In this document: piece by piece, positions 51,002 to 59,680 of the stretch
Numbering within the stretch: position 1 is the first letter of the stretch
Layout of the letters: each line of letters begins with the position of its first letter
NCBI RefSeq assembly: GCF_002086125.1
Contig: NZ_MVHG01000004.1
Location: forward strand, 1 to 64,000
Direction of reading: 5' to 3'
DNA length: 64,000 bases
Origin: Mycobacterium arosiense ATCC BAA-1401 = DSM 45069
GTDB lineage: Bacteria; Actinomycetota; Actinomycetes; Mycobacteriales; Mycobacteriaceae
Notes under the pieces: generated by a model
The model's database searches: none
What the model was told of the DNA's origin: nothing
Seen by the model: only the letters and a program-made list of their open reading frames with translations
Translations under genes and position numbers: made by a program

Positions 51002-51640
51002 TCACGCCGTGCCACGGCCCGCGTCGTCGTCGAGCAGCCTCTGGTTTCGCGGCAACAGGTCCCAGACATGTTCGGTGGTGTTGACCGCGGCCACCGTCGC
51101 TTGACCGGACCGGGAGAACAAGAGCCGAGTCACCGACGCGTAATCGACGGGAAAGGACAGCAGGCGCGCGGTACCCAGAATTTCGTGCAGGAGGACATTG
51201 ATGACCCCGCCATGGCTGAACACCGCGACCGTGTCTTCGGGGTCGGCGGCGGTGACGAGGTCGTCGATCGCGGCGCGCACCCGGGCGCGAAAAGCGTCCT
51301 CGTCGACCGCGCTCGGAAGATGGCCCTGAGCCAGGCGCGCCCACTCTTCGGGCATCTCCGCGCGGATCTGCTCGACGGGGATGTATACCGGAAGGTCGCG
51401 GTCGTACTCGGCGAAGCGATTGTCGATCTCGACGCTCAGCCCGCGATCCGCCGCGACCGGTTCGGCGGTCTGGATGGCCCGGCGCTGCGGGCTGCTCACC
51501 ACCCGCGAAATAGGAAACCTGGCGAGCGCCTTGGGCAGTCGTTCGATCTGGGCCAGCCCCGCCGCCGACAGGTCCGGATCGGAACCTTCGCCGTGTTCGC
51601 TGCGCAACGGCAGCGCGTGCCGGACCAGAAGCACTTGCAT
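51002..51640 (-). CDS. Histidine phosphatase superfamily protein
   Basis: The start at MQVLLVRHALPL gives 212 residues. The catalytic RHA (His8) and the second His in VAVFSHGGVINVLL, with Arg in VSSPQRRAIQTAEP, form the phosphoglycerate-mutase-like active site. It hydrolyses or moves phosphate through phosphohistidine. The substrate is unknown. It is divergent from the methyltransferase gene, with 75 bases between. Confidence 0.88.
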   Translation of the reverse strand: MQVLLVRHALPLRSEHGEGSDPDLSAAGLAQIERLPKALARFPISRVVSSPQRRAIQTAEPVAADRGLSVEIDNRFAEYDRDLPVYIPVEQIRAEMPEEWARLAQGHLPSAVDEDAFRARVRAAIDDLVTAADPEDTVAVFSHGGVINVLLHEILGTARLLSFPVDYASVTRLLFSRSGQATVAAVNTTEHVWDLLPRNQRLLDDDAGRGTA

Positions 51641-51715
51641 ATTCGTTCCCGTCGTTCGATGGTGGGAGCGCCAGTTTCTCACCGCGCCCGGCGACGCCGA
51701 TCTCGAGGAGGGCGG

Positions 51716-52399
51716 ATGACCGAACCGGACAGGGATTGGGATGCCACCTACCGACAAGCCGCGCCGCCGCCGTGGAGCATCGGCCGGCCCCAACCGGAGC
51801 TGGCCCGTCTCATCGATCAGGGCAAGGTACGCAGCGAGGTGCTGGACTCCGGCTGCGGGCACGCCGCGCTGTCGCTGACGCTGGCCGGGCTCGGCTACAC
51901 CGTTGTCGGGCTGGACGCCAGCGCGACCGCGATCCGGGCGGCCACCGCCGCGGCAGCCGAACAGGGACTCACCACGGCGACCTTCGCGCAGGCCGACGTC
52001 ACCAACTTCGGCGGCTATCCGCCTGGTTGCGAAGGCCGCTTCTCCACGATTCTCGACAGTGGCCTGTTCCACGCGCTACCGCCGGACCGGCGCCAGGATT
52101 ACATGCAGTCGATCTTCCGCGCCGCGGCGCCGGGAGCCGCGCTGTACATCCTGGCCTTCGCGGCCGGAGCGCTGGATGACGCACATGCGGACCGGCCGGG
52201 CCCACGCGGCTTCACCGAATCCGAATTGCACGACGTGGTCGCGACACTGTGGTGCGTCGACGACCTGCGCGCAGCGAGGGTGTACGGCAACGACGATACC
52301 GGCGGGTCTCCGGACGGTCCGCTGGCCCACCTCGACCACGACGACGACGGCCACTTCATGGCCCCCGGGTTCCTGCTCAGCGCGCACAAGCCGGACTGA
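51716..52399 (+). CDS. Class I SAM-dependent methyltransferase
   Basis: This 227-residue protein shows motif I as VLDSGCGHAALSLTLA, slightly altered from the usual D-x-GCG-x-G, motif II VVGLDASATAI, and FSTILDSGLFHAL. The N-terminus (WDATYRQAAPPPWSIGRPQP) matches a group related to thiopurine-type or small-molecule methyltransferases common in mycobacteria. The substrate is unknown. GAGGAGGGCGG gives it a ribosome site. It is near, but not clearly in, the acyl-CoA operon that follows. Confidence 0.87.
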   Translation: MTEPDRDWDATYRQAAPPPWSIGRPQPELARLIDQGKVRSEVLDSGCGHAALSLTLAGLGYTVVGLDASATAIRAATAAAAEQGLTTATFAQADVTNFGGYPPGCEGRFSTILDSGLFHALPPDRRQDYMQSIFRAAAPGAALYILAFAAGALDDAHADRPGPRGFTESELHDVVATLWCVDDLRAARVYGNDDTGGSPDGPLAHLDHDDDGHFMAPGFLLSAHKPD

Positions 52400-52420
52400 G
52401 CCGCACATGCCTCAATCCGT

Positions 52421-52437
52421 GGAGAATGCTATTCTCC
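52421..52437. promoter_or_regulatory. Perfect inverted repeat, candidate TetR operator at operon promoter
   Basis: GGAGAAT-gct-ATTCTCC has seven-base perfect arms. A TANNNT element (TATTCT, 52430-52435) lies within it, so a bound repressor would block the -10 region. The operon downstream encodes its own TetR regulator, the likely ligand-responsive partner. Confidence 0.55.
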
Positions 52438-52451
52438 ATGCGGAGATTGGG

Positions 52452-53513
52452 GTGTGCAGCGATGGTTGGGCGGTGACGCACGTGGGCGAATCGGGAATCG
52501 ACGCGGACGTCCTCGCCCGCTGGCTGGATGCAAGCGACGCACCCGGTGGCGGCGAGCGGCCGCAGCTGACCCAGCTGAAGGGCGGCTCGCAGAACACCCT
52601 TTACCTGATCGAGCGCGCCGGTGAGCGCATGGTGCTGCGCATGCCCGGCGCGCGGGCCGACGCCGCCCGCATCGACGGGCTGCTGCGGGAGATCCGCCTG
52701 GTGCGGGCGCTGTCCGGCACCGACGTCCCGCACGCGGCGCTGATCGCGGCCGACGACACCGGCACCGTGCTGGGCATGCCGTTCTATGTGATGGAGGCGA
52801 TCGACGGGTGGAGCCCGATGGACGGCGGGTGGCAATCGCCGTTCGACACCGACTTGCAGGCCCGGCGCGGCCTGGCCTTCCAATTGGTCGACGGCGCCGC
52901 CAGGCTGGGCCGGGTGGATTGGCGCCAACAAGGACTCGAAGGCTTTGGCCGCCCGGACGGATTCCATGAGCGGCAGGTCGATCGCTGGCTGGCGTTTCTC
53001 GACGCCTACAAGGTCCGCGAGCTGCCAGGTCTAGACGAGGCGTCTGACTGGCTGCGCCGCCACCGCCCGGCGCATTACCGGGCGGGCATCATGCACGGCG
53101 ACTATCAGTTCGCCAACGTGATGTTCGCCCATGGCGCGCCGGCGCGGTTGGCCGCGATCGTGGACTGGGAGATGACCACGGTCGGCGATCCGCTGCTCGA
53201 CCTCGCTTGGTGCCTGCTGGGCTACGACGGCGAAAAGCCGCGCGAGGACGGATTTTATCTCGACATGCGCGGCATGCCCACGCGCAGCGAGCTATTGGAG
53301 CACTACGAAACCGTCAGCGGGTTGTCGACCGAGAACATCGACTACTACCTGGTGCTGGCCAACTGGAAGCTGGGCATCGTGCTGGAGAAGACGTATGCGG
53401 CCGGGGTGCGGACCGGCACGGTCGACCCCAAGATCACCGACGCGTTCGGCCCGATGATTCTGCAGCTGATCGCCACGGCGGCCGAGCTCGCCCGAGCTAC
53501 CAAGGGGGCCTGA
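52452..53513 (+). CDS. APH-family phosphotransferase (acyl-CoA dehydrogenase-associated)
   Basis: The GTG preceded by GGAG six bases upstream gives 353 residues; an ATG 45 bases further up lies before the operator and is unlikely. Nucleotide loop LKGGSQNTLYLIERAGERMV, Brenner motif HGDYQFANVMFA and DWEMTTVGDPLLDLAW define the family. Close relatives are fused or linked to acyl-CoA dehydrogenases and are thought to phosphorylate hydroxyacyl-CoA intermediates. It is directly followed by an SDR and an acyl-CoA dehydrogenase gene, which fits that route. Confidence 0.85.
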   Translation: MCSDGWAVTHVGESGIDADVLARWLDASDAPGGGERPQLTQLKGGSQNTLYLIERAGERMVLRMPGARADAARIDGLLREIRLVRALSGTDVPHAALIAADDTGTVLGMPFYVMEAIDGWSPMDGGWQSPFDTDLQARRGLAFQLVDGAARLGRVDWRQQGLEGFGRPDGFHERQVDRWLAFLDAYKVRELPGLDEASDWLRRHRPAHYRAGIMHGDYQFANVMFAHGAPARLAAIVDWEMTTVGDPLLDLAWCLLGYDGEKPREDGFYLDMRGMPTRSELLEHYETVSGLSTENIDYYLVLANWKLGIVLEKTYAAGVRTGTVDPKITDAFGPMILQLIATAAELARATKGA

Positions 53514-54278
53514 ATGGGTTATGCCGACCAGCTTTTCGACCTCACCGACCGGGTAATCCTGATCACCGGCGGCAGCCGCGGACTCGGGCGTGAGATGGCG
53601 TTCGGCGCGGCCCGCTGCGGTGCGGACGTGGTGATCGCCAGCCGCAACCTGGACAACTGCGTCCGTACCGCCGAGGAAATCGAGGCCGAGACCGGCCGTG
53701 CGACCATGCCGTATCAGGTGCACGTGGGGCGCTGGGATCAGTTGGACGGCTTGGTCGAGGCGACCTACGAGCGGTTCGGCAAAGTCGACACACTGATCAA
53801 CAACGCGGGCATGTCGCCGTTGTACGACAAGCTCACCGACGTGACCGAGAAGTTGTTCGACGCCGTGATCAATCTCAACCTCAAGGGCCCATTCCGGTTG
53901 TCGGCCTTGGTGGGTGAGCGCATGGTGGCGACGGGGCGGGGTTCGATCATCAATGTGAGTACGGCCGGATCGTTGCGACCTACACCGGACATCATCCCGT
54001 ACGCGGCGTCCAAGGCCGGGCTCAACGCCATGACCGAGGCGTTGGCGAAGGCGTACGGCCCGGCGGTGCGGGTCAACACCCTGATGGCCGGGCCGTTTCT
54101 CACCGACGTCAGCAAGGCTTGGAATCTGGAGGCGGCACATCAGAACCCGTTCCAGGGTCTTGCCTTGAAGCGCGCGGGCGAGCCGCGTGAAATCGTCGGC
54201 GCGGCACTGTTTTTGGCGTCCGATGCGTCCAGCTTCACCACCGGCTCGATTTTGCGGGCCGACGGCGGGATCCCTTAG
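53514..54278 (+). CDS. Short-chain dehydrogenase/reductase
   Basis: The 254-residue SDR has TGGSRGLG for NAD(P), INNAGMSP, a Ser in NVSTAGS, the catalytic YAASK motif, and a C-terminal FTTGSILRADGG. It begins immediately after the phosphotransferase stop (TGAATG) and leads the acyl-CoA dehydrogenase gene by 18 bases. Its substrate is probably a hydroxyacyl or alcohol intermediate of the operon's pathway. Confidence 0.88.
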   Translation: MGYADQLFDLTDRVILITGGSRGLGREMAFGAARCGADVVIASRNLDNCVRTAEEIEAETGRATMPYQVHVGRWDQLDGLVEATYERFGKVDTLINNAGMSPLYDKLTDVTEKLFDAVINLNLKGPFRLSALVGERMVATGRGSIINVSTAGSLRPTPDIIPYAASKAGLNAMTEALAKAYGPAVRVNTLMAGPFLTDVSKAWNLEAAHQNPFQGLALKRAGEPREIVGAALFLASDASSFTTGSILRADGGIP

Positions 54279-54296
54279 CGAGCAGGAGGTTGCACG

Positions 54297-55580
54297 ATGT
54301 CCTGGGACTTTTCCACCGAGCCGGAGTTCGAGGAGAAGCTCGAATGGATCCGCGGGTTCGTCCGCGACGAGGTGGAACCGCTCGAGGTGCTGTTCCCCGG
54401 CTGCGAGTTTCTGCCGCTGAACGACGAGCGGCGCCGCATTGTCGACCCGCTCAAGCAGCAGGTGCGCGACAAGGGTTTGTGGGCACCGCATCTGGGCCCG
54501 GAGCTGGGTGGGCAGGGTTTCGGCGCGGTCAAGCTGACCCTGATCAACGAGATCCTGGGCCGCAGCCCGTGGGCGCCCATCGTGTTCGGGACGCAAGCGC
54601 CCGACACCGGCAACGCCGAGATCATCGCCCGCTTCGGAACCCAGGAGCAAAAGGACCGCTACCTGGCGGGGTTGCTGTCCGGTGAGATCTTCTCCTGTTT
54701 CTCGATGACCGAGCCGCAGGGCGGCGCCGATCCGAGGGTCTTCACCACCCGCGCCGTGCGCGATGGCGATGACTGGGTCATCACCGGGCGAAAGTACTTC
54801 TCCTCCAACGCCTCCGTCGCCTCGTTCTTCATCGTCGTCGCGATCACCGACCCCGACGTGCCGGTGCATACCGGCGCGTCGACGTTCCTGATCCCCGCCG
54901 GCACCGAGGGCCTGGTCCTGGAAGCCAATCACCATCTGGTCGGGGCCGACCCGCACGAGCCGGGCCATTCCCTGGTGCACTACAACGACGTGCGGGTACC
55001 GTCCGACGCGTTGCTCGGAGAGCCCGGGCAGGGCTTCCTGATATTGCAGACCCGGTTGGCCGGCGGGCGGCTGCACCACGCGATGCGCTCCATCGGGATG
55101 GCGCAACGCGCCGTCGAGATCATGTCGCGCCGGGCGAAGAGCCGCTTCACCCAAGGCAGCCTGCTGGCCGACAAACAACTGGTCCAGGAATTCGTCGCCG
55201 ACTCCTACACCGAGTTGATACCGTTCCGGCTGACCGTGCTGCACGCGGCGTGGTTGATCGACAACGGCGACGAGCGCGCCGCGCGGGCGGAGATCGCCGC
55301 CTGCAAGATCCTGGCCTCGCAGGTGCTCAAATCGATTGCACTGCGGGCGATCCAGGTGCACGGGGCGCTGGGCCTCACCGATCAGCTGCCGCTGGTCAAC
55401 GTCCTGCTGGGCGGCATCGCGCTGGGCCTGGCCGACGGGCCCACCGAGGCGCACAAGGTGAACCTGGCCCGGATGCTGCTCAAGGGTTACGAGGCCGAAG
55501 AAGGCGACTGGCCCAGCGAGATGCTCGATGTGCGGCGCGCGGCGGCGCGCGCCAAATACGGTGAGCTCGTTGACCTCTGA
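54297..55580 (+). CDS. Acyl-CoA dehydrogenase
   Basis: The 427-residue flavoprotein has the family motifs FSCFSMTEPQGGADPR, WVITGRKYFSSNA and the C-terminal QVHGALGLTDQLPL. The catalytic base position is not certain by eye, but the LAGGRLHHAMRSIGMAQRAV helix and the length fit the FadE17/FadE24-like class linked to APH phosphotransferases. It introduces a double bond or removes phosphate-linked intermediates in acyl-CoA breakdown. AGCAGGAGG gives a ribosome site. Its end overlaps the TetR gene. Confidence 0.9.
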   Translation: MSWDFSTEPEFEEKLEWIRGFVRDEVEPLEVLFPGCEFLPLNDERRRIVDPLKQQVRDKGLWAPHLGPELGGQGFGAVKLTLINEILGRSPWAPIVFGTQAPDTGNAEIIARFGTQEQKDRYLAGLLSGEIFSCFSMTEPQGGADPRVFTTRAVRDGDDWVITGRKYFSSNASVASFFIVVAITDPDVPVHTGASTFLIPAGTEGLVLEANHHLVGADPHEPGHSLVHYNDVRVPSDALLGEPGQGFLILQTRLAGGRLHHAMRSIGMAQRAVEIMSRRAKSRFTQGSLLADKQLVQEFVADSYTELIPFRLTVLHAAWLIDNGDERAARAEIAACKILASQVLKSIALRAIQVHGALGLTDQLPLVNVLLGGIALGLADGPTEAHKVNLARMLLKGYEAEEGDWPSEMLDVRRAAARAKYGELVDL

Positions 55581-56184
55581 CCGAGTGACCGCGGCGGTCG
55601 AGCGGGCACTCGATGACCGCCAGCGGGAGGCCACCGAGGAGGTGGAACGCATCCTGGCCGCCGCGGTGCGCGTCATGGAACGCGTTGCGCCCGAGGCACC
55701 CCGGGTCAGCGATATCGTCGCGGAGGCGGGTTCGTCGAACAAGGCGTTCTACCGCTATTTCGCCGGCAAGGACGATCTGATCCTGGCCGTGATGGAACGC
55801 GGCGTGGCGATCGTGGTGTCCTACCTCGAACATCAGATGGCCAAGGAGTCCCGCCCGCGCGACAAGGTCATGCGGTGGATCGAGGGCACGCTGGCCCAGG
55901 TGGCCGACCCGCACCTGATCAGCCTGACACGCGCCGCGGCCGGCCAGATGTCGGCCGGCACCAGTTGGCGCGCGGCCGATCGGGAGATGATGCTGCCGCT
56001 TCGCGAGCTGCTCGTCGAACCCGTTGCGGCGCTGGGCAGTGCCGACGTCGAACGCGACGTCGAGGCGGTGTTCAGCTGCACCGCGGCAACCATGCGACGC
56101 TATGTGGGTTCGGTCGAGCAGCCCGGCGCCGACGACATCGCCCACGTGGTGCAGTTCTGTTTGCGGGGATTGGGGGTCAGTTGA
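55561..56184 (+). CDS. TetR-family transcriptional regulator
   Basis: From the GTG at VSSLTSDRVTAAVE the product is 207 residues; a GTG eight codons later is also possible. The HTH is VERILAAAVRVMERVAPEAP, RVSDIVAEAGSSNKAFYRYF, ending in AGKDDLI. It is nested in the operon, overlapping the dehydrogenase gene by 20 bases and the following oxidoreductase gene by one. The perfect inverted repeat at the operon promoter is its likely target. Confidence 0.87.
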   Translation: MSSLTSDRVTAAVERALDDRQREATEEVERILAAAVRVMERVAPEAPRVSDIVAEAGSSNKAFYRYFAGKDDLILAVMERGVAIVVSYLEHQMAKESRPRDKVMRWIEGTLAQVADPHLISLTRAAAGQMSAGTSWRAADREMMLPLRELLVEPVAALGSADVERDVEAVFSCTAATMRRYVGSVEQPGADDIAHVVQFCLRGLGVS

Positions 56185-57152
56185 TGCGCGCGATGGTCTG
56201 TCGTTCCTATGGCACACCCGAGGACCTGGTTATCGACGACGTGCCCGATCCCGTTGCGGCTCCCGGCCAGCTGCTGGTGCGGGTCCGTGCCGCCGCGGTC
56301 AACTTTCCCGACGTGTTGTTCATCGCCGGCAAATACCAAGTCAAAATCCCGCCGCCGTTCATACCCGGCAACGAGATCGCCGGGGAGGTCATCGCCGCCG
56401 GGGAGGGCGCGCCGTTTTATCCCGGGCAGCGTGTTTCCGGAACCACCTTCGGGGCCTTCGCCGAACTGGCGCTGCTCGACGCGAGCCAGGCCGAGCTCAT
56501 GCCCGACGACGCCGACTTCGCCTCCGCCGCCGCCTTCGGCGTCACCTATCGCACCGCCTATCACGCGCTGCGCTCGACGGCCGCTGTCACGCAGGGGGAT
56601 TGGGTGGTTGTGCTCGGCGCGGCCGGCGGCGTGGGGCTGGCCGCGGTGGACCTGGGGGTCGCGATGGGGGCCCGGGTGCTGGCCGCGGCGTCGAGCCCGG
56701 AGAAACTCGAGCTGTGCCGGCGGCGCGGGGCCGAGGCGACCGTGGACTACGACCGTGAAGACCTGAAGGCCCGCATCCGTGAACTCACCGGGGACCGCGC
56801 CCGCGTGGTGCTGGACCCGGTCGGCGGACCGTATTCGGAGCCGGCACTGCGCGGTCTCGCGCGTGGCGGCACCTTCGTCACGCTGGGCTACGCCGCGGGC
56901 ACCATCCCGGCCATTCCGCTCAATCTCATTCTGCTGAAAGATATCTGCGTGCGTGGTATGGAGATCCGCACCTTCATGACCGACCGGCCCGACGATGCCG
57001 TGCGCGACCTGGCGGAGTTGGCGCAGATGTTCGCCGCCGGCACGGTGCGGCCGTACATCGGTGCGCGGTTCCCGCTGTCGCAGGCCGCGGCGGCGTTGCG
57101 GCATGTGGCCGACCGCAAGGTGCTGGGCAAAGTGGTGATCGACGTCGCTTGA
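56184..57152 (+). CDS. NADPH:quinone oxidoreductase-like MDR protein
   Basis: The 322-residue medium-chain dehydrogenase/reductase has no structural zinc cysteines and fits the quinone oxidoreductase group. It shows AAAVNFPDVLFIAGKYQ, PFIPGNEIAGEV, the cofactor motif LGAAGGVGLAAVDLG, and FVTLGYAAGTIPAIPLNLIL. It likely reduces enoyl or quinone-like substrates with NADPH. Its ATG overlaps the TetR stop (TGATG), so it completes the operon. The frame is intact. Confidence 0.87.
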   Translation: MRAMVCRSYGTPEDLVIDDVPDPVAAPGQLLVRVRAAAVNFPDVLFIAGKYQVKIPPPFIPGNEIAGEVIAAGEGAPFYPGQRVSGTTFGAFAELALLDASQAELMPDDADFASAAAFGVTYRTAYHALRSTAAVTQGDWVVVLGAAGGVGLAAVDLGVAMGARVLAAASSPEKLELCRRRGAEATVDYDREDLKARIRELTGDRARVVLDPVGGPYSEPALRGLARGGTFVTLGYAAGTIPAIPLNLILLKDICVRGMEIRTFMTDRPDDAVRDLAELAQMFAAGTVRPYIGARFPLSQAAAALRHVADRKVLGKVVIDVA

Positions 57153-57159
57153 CGCCGTG

Positions 57160-59039
57160 TCATGGGGTGACGATGTTGAAATTCGAGTCCGGTCCGTCGA
57201 GCACACCGAGCAGGGCTTGCAGCGCGCCTCGATCACCCGAGAGTTCCAGGCCCGGCGAGCTGAAATCCCCCATCACCACGGCGAGCAGCCGAACCTTATT
57301 GGCCACGCCGATCGTCACGGTCGCCGTCGCGGGATCGGGTGCCACCTTGCGCTGAACCAACACCCCGTTGCGCAGGGTGAGTCGATAGTTGACCGCGGTA
57401 TCGGCGAAGGCGACGTCGATGGCGAGGTCCAGATCCCAGCTGCGCGGCCCGTCGACGCGGACCGCCAGGCCGTCGAAGATCTGCTCCGGCGTCAGTTGGC
57501 GCAGCATCGAGACGGATGTCGTCATGGTCGCGGTGCCGAAATTGCCGTCGCGCAATTCCGTTGCGCCGCTGAGGAAGAAGTTGCGCCAGGTCGCGTTTTC
57601 GGCCCCATAGGCCAGCTGCTCGAGGGTGTCGGAGTACAGATCGCGCGCACCGGCGTGCGCGGCGTCGGTGAAGATCGCATGGTCCAACAACGTCGCGGCC
57701 CACCGGAAGTCCCCGGCGTCGAACGCATCCCGCGCGAGGTCGACAACCCGGTCGATTCCGCCCATCGCCTCGACATACCGCGGTGCCAGCGCCTCGGGCG
57801 GATGAGGCCACAGCCGGCCGGGATTGCCATCGAACCAGCCCATGTAGCGCTGATAGATCGCCTTGACGTTGTGGCTCACCGCTCCGTAGTACCCATGCGT
57901 ATGCCAGGCCCGCTCGAGAGCCGGTGGCATCTGGAACATTTCGGCGATCTCGACGCCGGTGTGGCCCTGGTTCAGCAAGCGCAGCGTCTGGTCGTGCAAA
58001 TACGCGTACATGTCGCGCTGCAACGACAGGAATTCGACGATGCTGTCCCGTCCCCAGGTCGGCCAATGGTGCGAAGCGAAGACCACGTCGGCGCGATCGG
58101 CGAACGTCTCGATCGCTTCGGTGAGATAACCGGACCAGGCGTGCGGATCGCGCACCAGCGCGCCCCGCAGGGTCAGCAGGTTGTGCAGATTGTGTGTCGC
58201 ATTCTCGGCCATGCACAGCGCGCGGAAACGCGGAAAATAGAAATGCATTTCGGCCGGCGCCTCGGTGCCGGGCGCCATTTGGAATTCGATCTCCACCCCG
58301 TCGATGGTGTGCGTCTCGCCGGTGGTGCGGATGTCGACGGTGGGCACGATGACGGCGACCTCGCCGGCCGACGGCGCCTGGCCCAGCCCGCAGCCGACCT
58401 GATCCAGCGGTCCGCGCGCCAGGAGGGAGCCGTACATGTAGGTCGCCCGTCGCGTCATCGCCGGTCCCGCATAGACGTTTTCGGACACCGCGTGCTCGAT
58501 GAAGCCTTCCGGCGCCAAGACGGCAACCGCACCGGAATCACCTCCGCCTGCGAGGTGACGCCCAAGACGCCGCCGAAGTGGTCGACGTGGCTGTGGGTGT
58601 AGATCACCGCCACCACGGGACGCTCAGCGCCGCGGTGGGTGCGGTACAGCGTCAGCGCCGCCGCCGCCACTTCGGTGGACACCAAGGGGTCGATGACGAT
58701 GATGCCGCTGTCGGACTCCACGAAGGTGATGTTGGAGATGTCCAGTCCGCGAACCTGATAGATGCCGGGCACCACTTCGTAGAGGCCTTGCTTGGCGGCC
58801 AGCGTCGACTGCCGCCAGAGGCCGGGATGAACCGACGTCGGGGCGGGACCGCCGAGAAACGCGTACGCGTCGTTGTCCCATACCACCCGCCCGTCGGCCG
58901 CTTTGATCACGCACGGGGATAAGGCCGCAATGAATCCGCGGTCGGCTTCGGCGAAATCCATTTGGTCATGCAATGGCAGATCGTGTTCGCGATGGGCCGA
59001 CTCGATGACTGCGCTGGGAGGTTTGTGGTCCACGGTCAT
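57160..59039 (-). pseudogene. Alkyl sulfatase (Rv3762c-like), broken by an apparent one-base deletion
   Basis: The N-terminal frame (from MTVDHKPPSAVIESAH) holds the first zinc motif THSHVDHFGG, runs to LGVTSQAEV, then goes into unrelated sequence. The other frame picks up as GAVAVLAPEGFIEHAVSENV and continues through PGTEAPAEMHFYFP, FASHHWPTWGRDS and the sterol-carrier-like C-terminal domain. Adding one G near 58539 would restore EVDSGAVAVLAPEGF. The whole gene would encode about 625 residues, the length of type III alkyl sulfatases (SdsA1/BDS1). It is either a recent frameshift mutation or a sequencing error; the rest of the gene looks intact. Confidence 0.85.
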
Positions 59040-59211
59040 ACCTTGGCATCAAAGCGGCTTCAAACAATGGTGGTTCGGGCGGCTTTTCGCCGTCCAATTA
59101 GTGAACACAGCAACAATTTCTTCGGGTTCTGGATCGCGGCCCAGTTAACCCGCATACTGCCCAGACGGCCCCCAATGCCGGGGACCGCAACTATCGGGCA
59201 AAGGAGAACAG

Positions 59212-59679
59212 GTGAAGCGTCAACTGACGGTCGCGGTTGCTGGAGCGGCGATTCTTGCCGCGGGTATTTCCGGCTGTTCGAGTAACAAATCAAGTGGCGT
59301 TTCGACCTCGGTGCCGGGCGGCTCCGTGTCGGCCGGCGGCAACAATTCGTCGAAGGTCGTCATCGACGGCAAGGACCAGAACGTCCAGGGCACCACCATT
59401 TGCACCAAGGCCGGCGGCAATATCTCAATTGCGGTCGGTGGGAACACAACCGGGATCAGCGTGGTGCTCGCCGATGCCAATCCGCTCGCGGTGAAAGCGG
59501 TCCAACTCGGCAACGTCAACGGCGTGACGCTTCAGTACGCCCAGGGCGGTCAGGGCAACGCCTCGGCGACCAAGGACGGCAGCACGTACAAGGTGACCGG
59601 CACCGCCACGGGCGTCGACATGGCAAACCCGATGCAGCCGGTGAACAAGCCGTTCGAAATCGACGCGACCTGCTCCTGA
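59212..59679 (+). CDS. lpqH: 19-kDa lipoprotein LpqH
   Basis: The 155-residue precursor starts at GTG after GGAGAA and carries a lipoprotein signal with lipobox ISGC (Cys22). A Ser/Gly/Asn-rich, likely glycosylated stretch ([15 protein letters not shown]) follows, then the compact domain [20 protein letters not shown] ending DATCS with its disulphide cysteines. LpqH is an abundant surface antigen and TLR2 ligand in pathogenic mycobacteria. Its place before tcrYX is conserved. Confidence 0.93.
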   Translation: MKRQLTVAVAGAAILAAGISGCSSNKSSGVSTSVPGGSVSAGGNNSSKVVIDGKDQNVQGTTICTKAGGNISIAVGGNTTGISVVLADANPLAVKAVQLGNVNGVTLQYAQGGQGNASATKDGSTYKVTGTATGVDMANPMQPVNKPFEIDATCS

Positions 59680-59680
59680 G

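Noticed and set aside
53292..55742. 816-codon open frame on the minus strand
   Set aside because: It lies opposite three well-identified genes (phosphotransferase end, SDR, acyl-CoA dehydrogenase). Its protein is Arg/His/Gly-rich without any family motif, as expected of an antisense frame in high-GC DNA.
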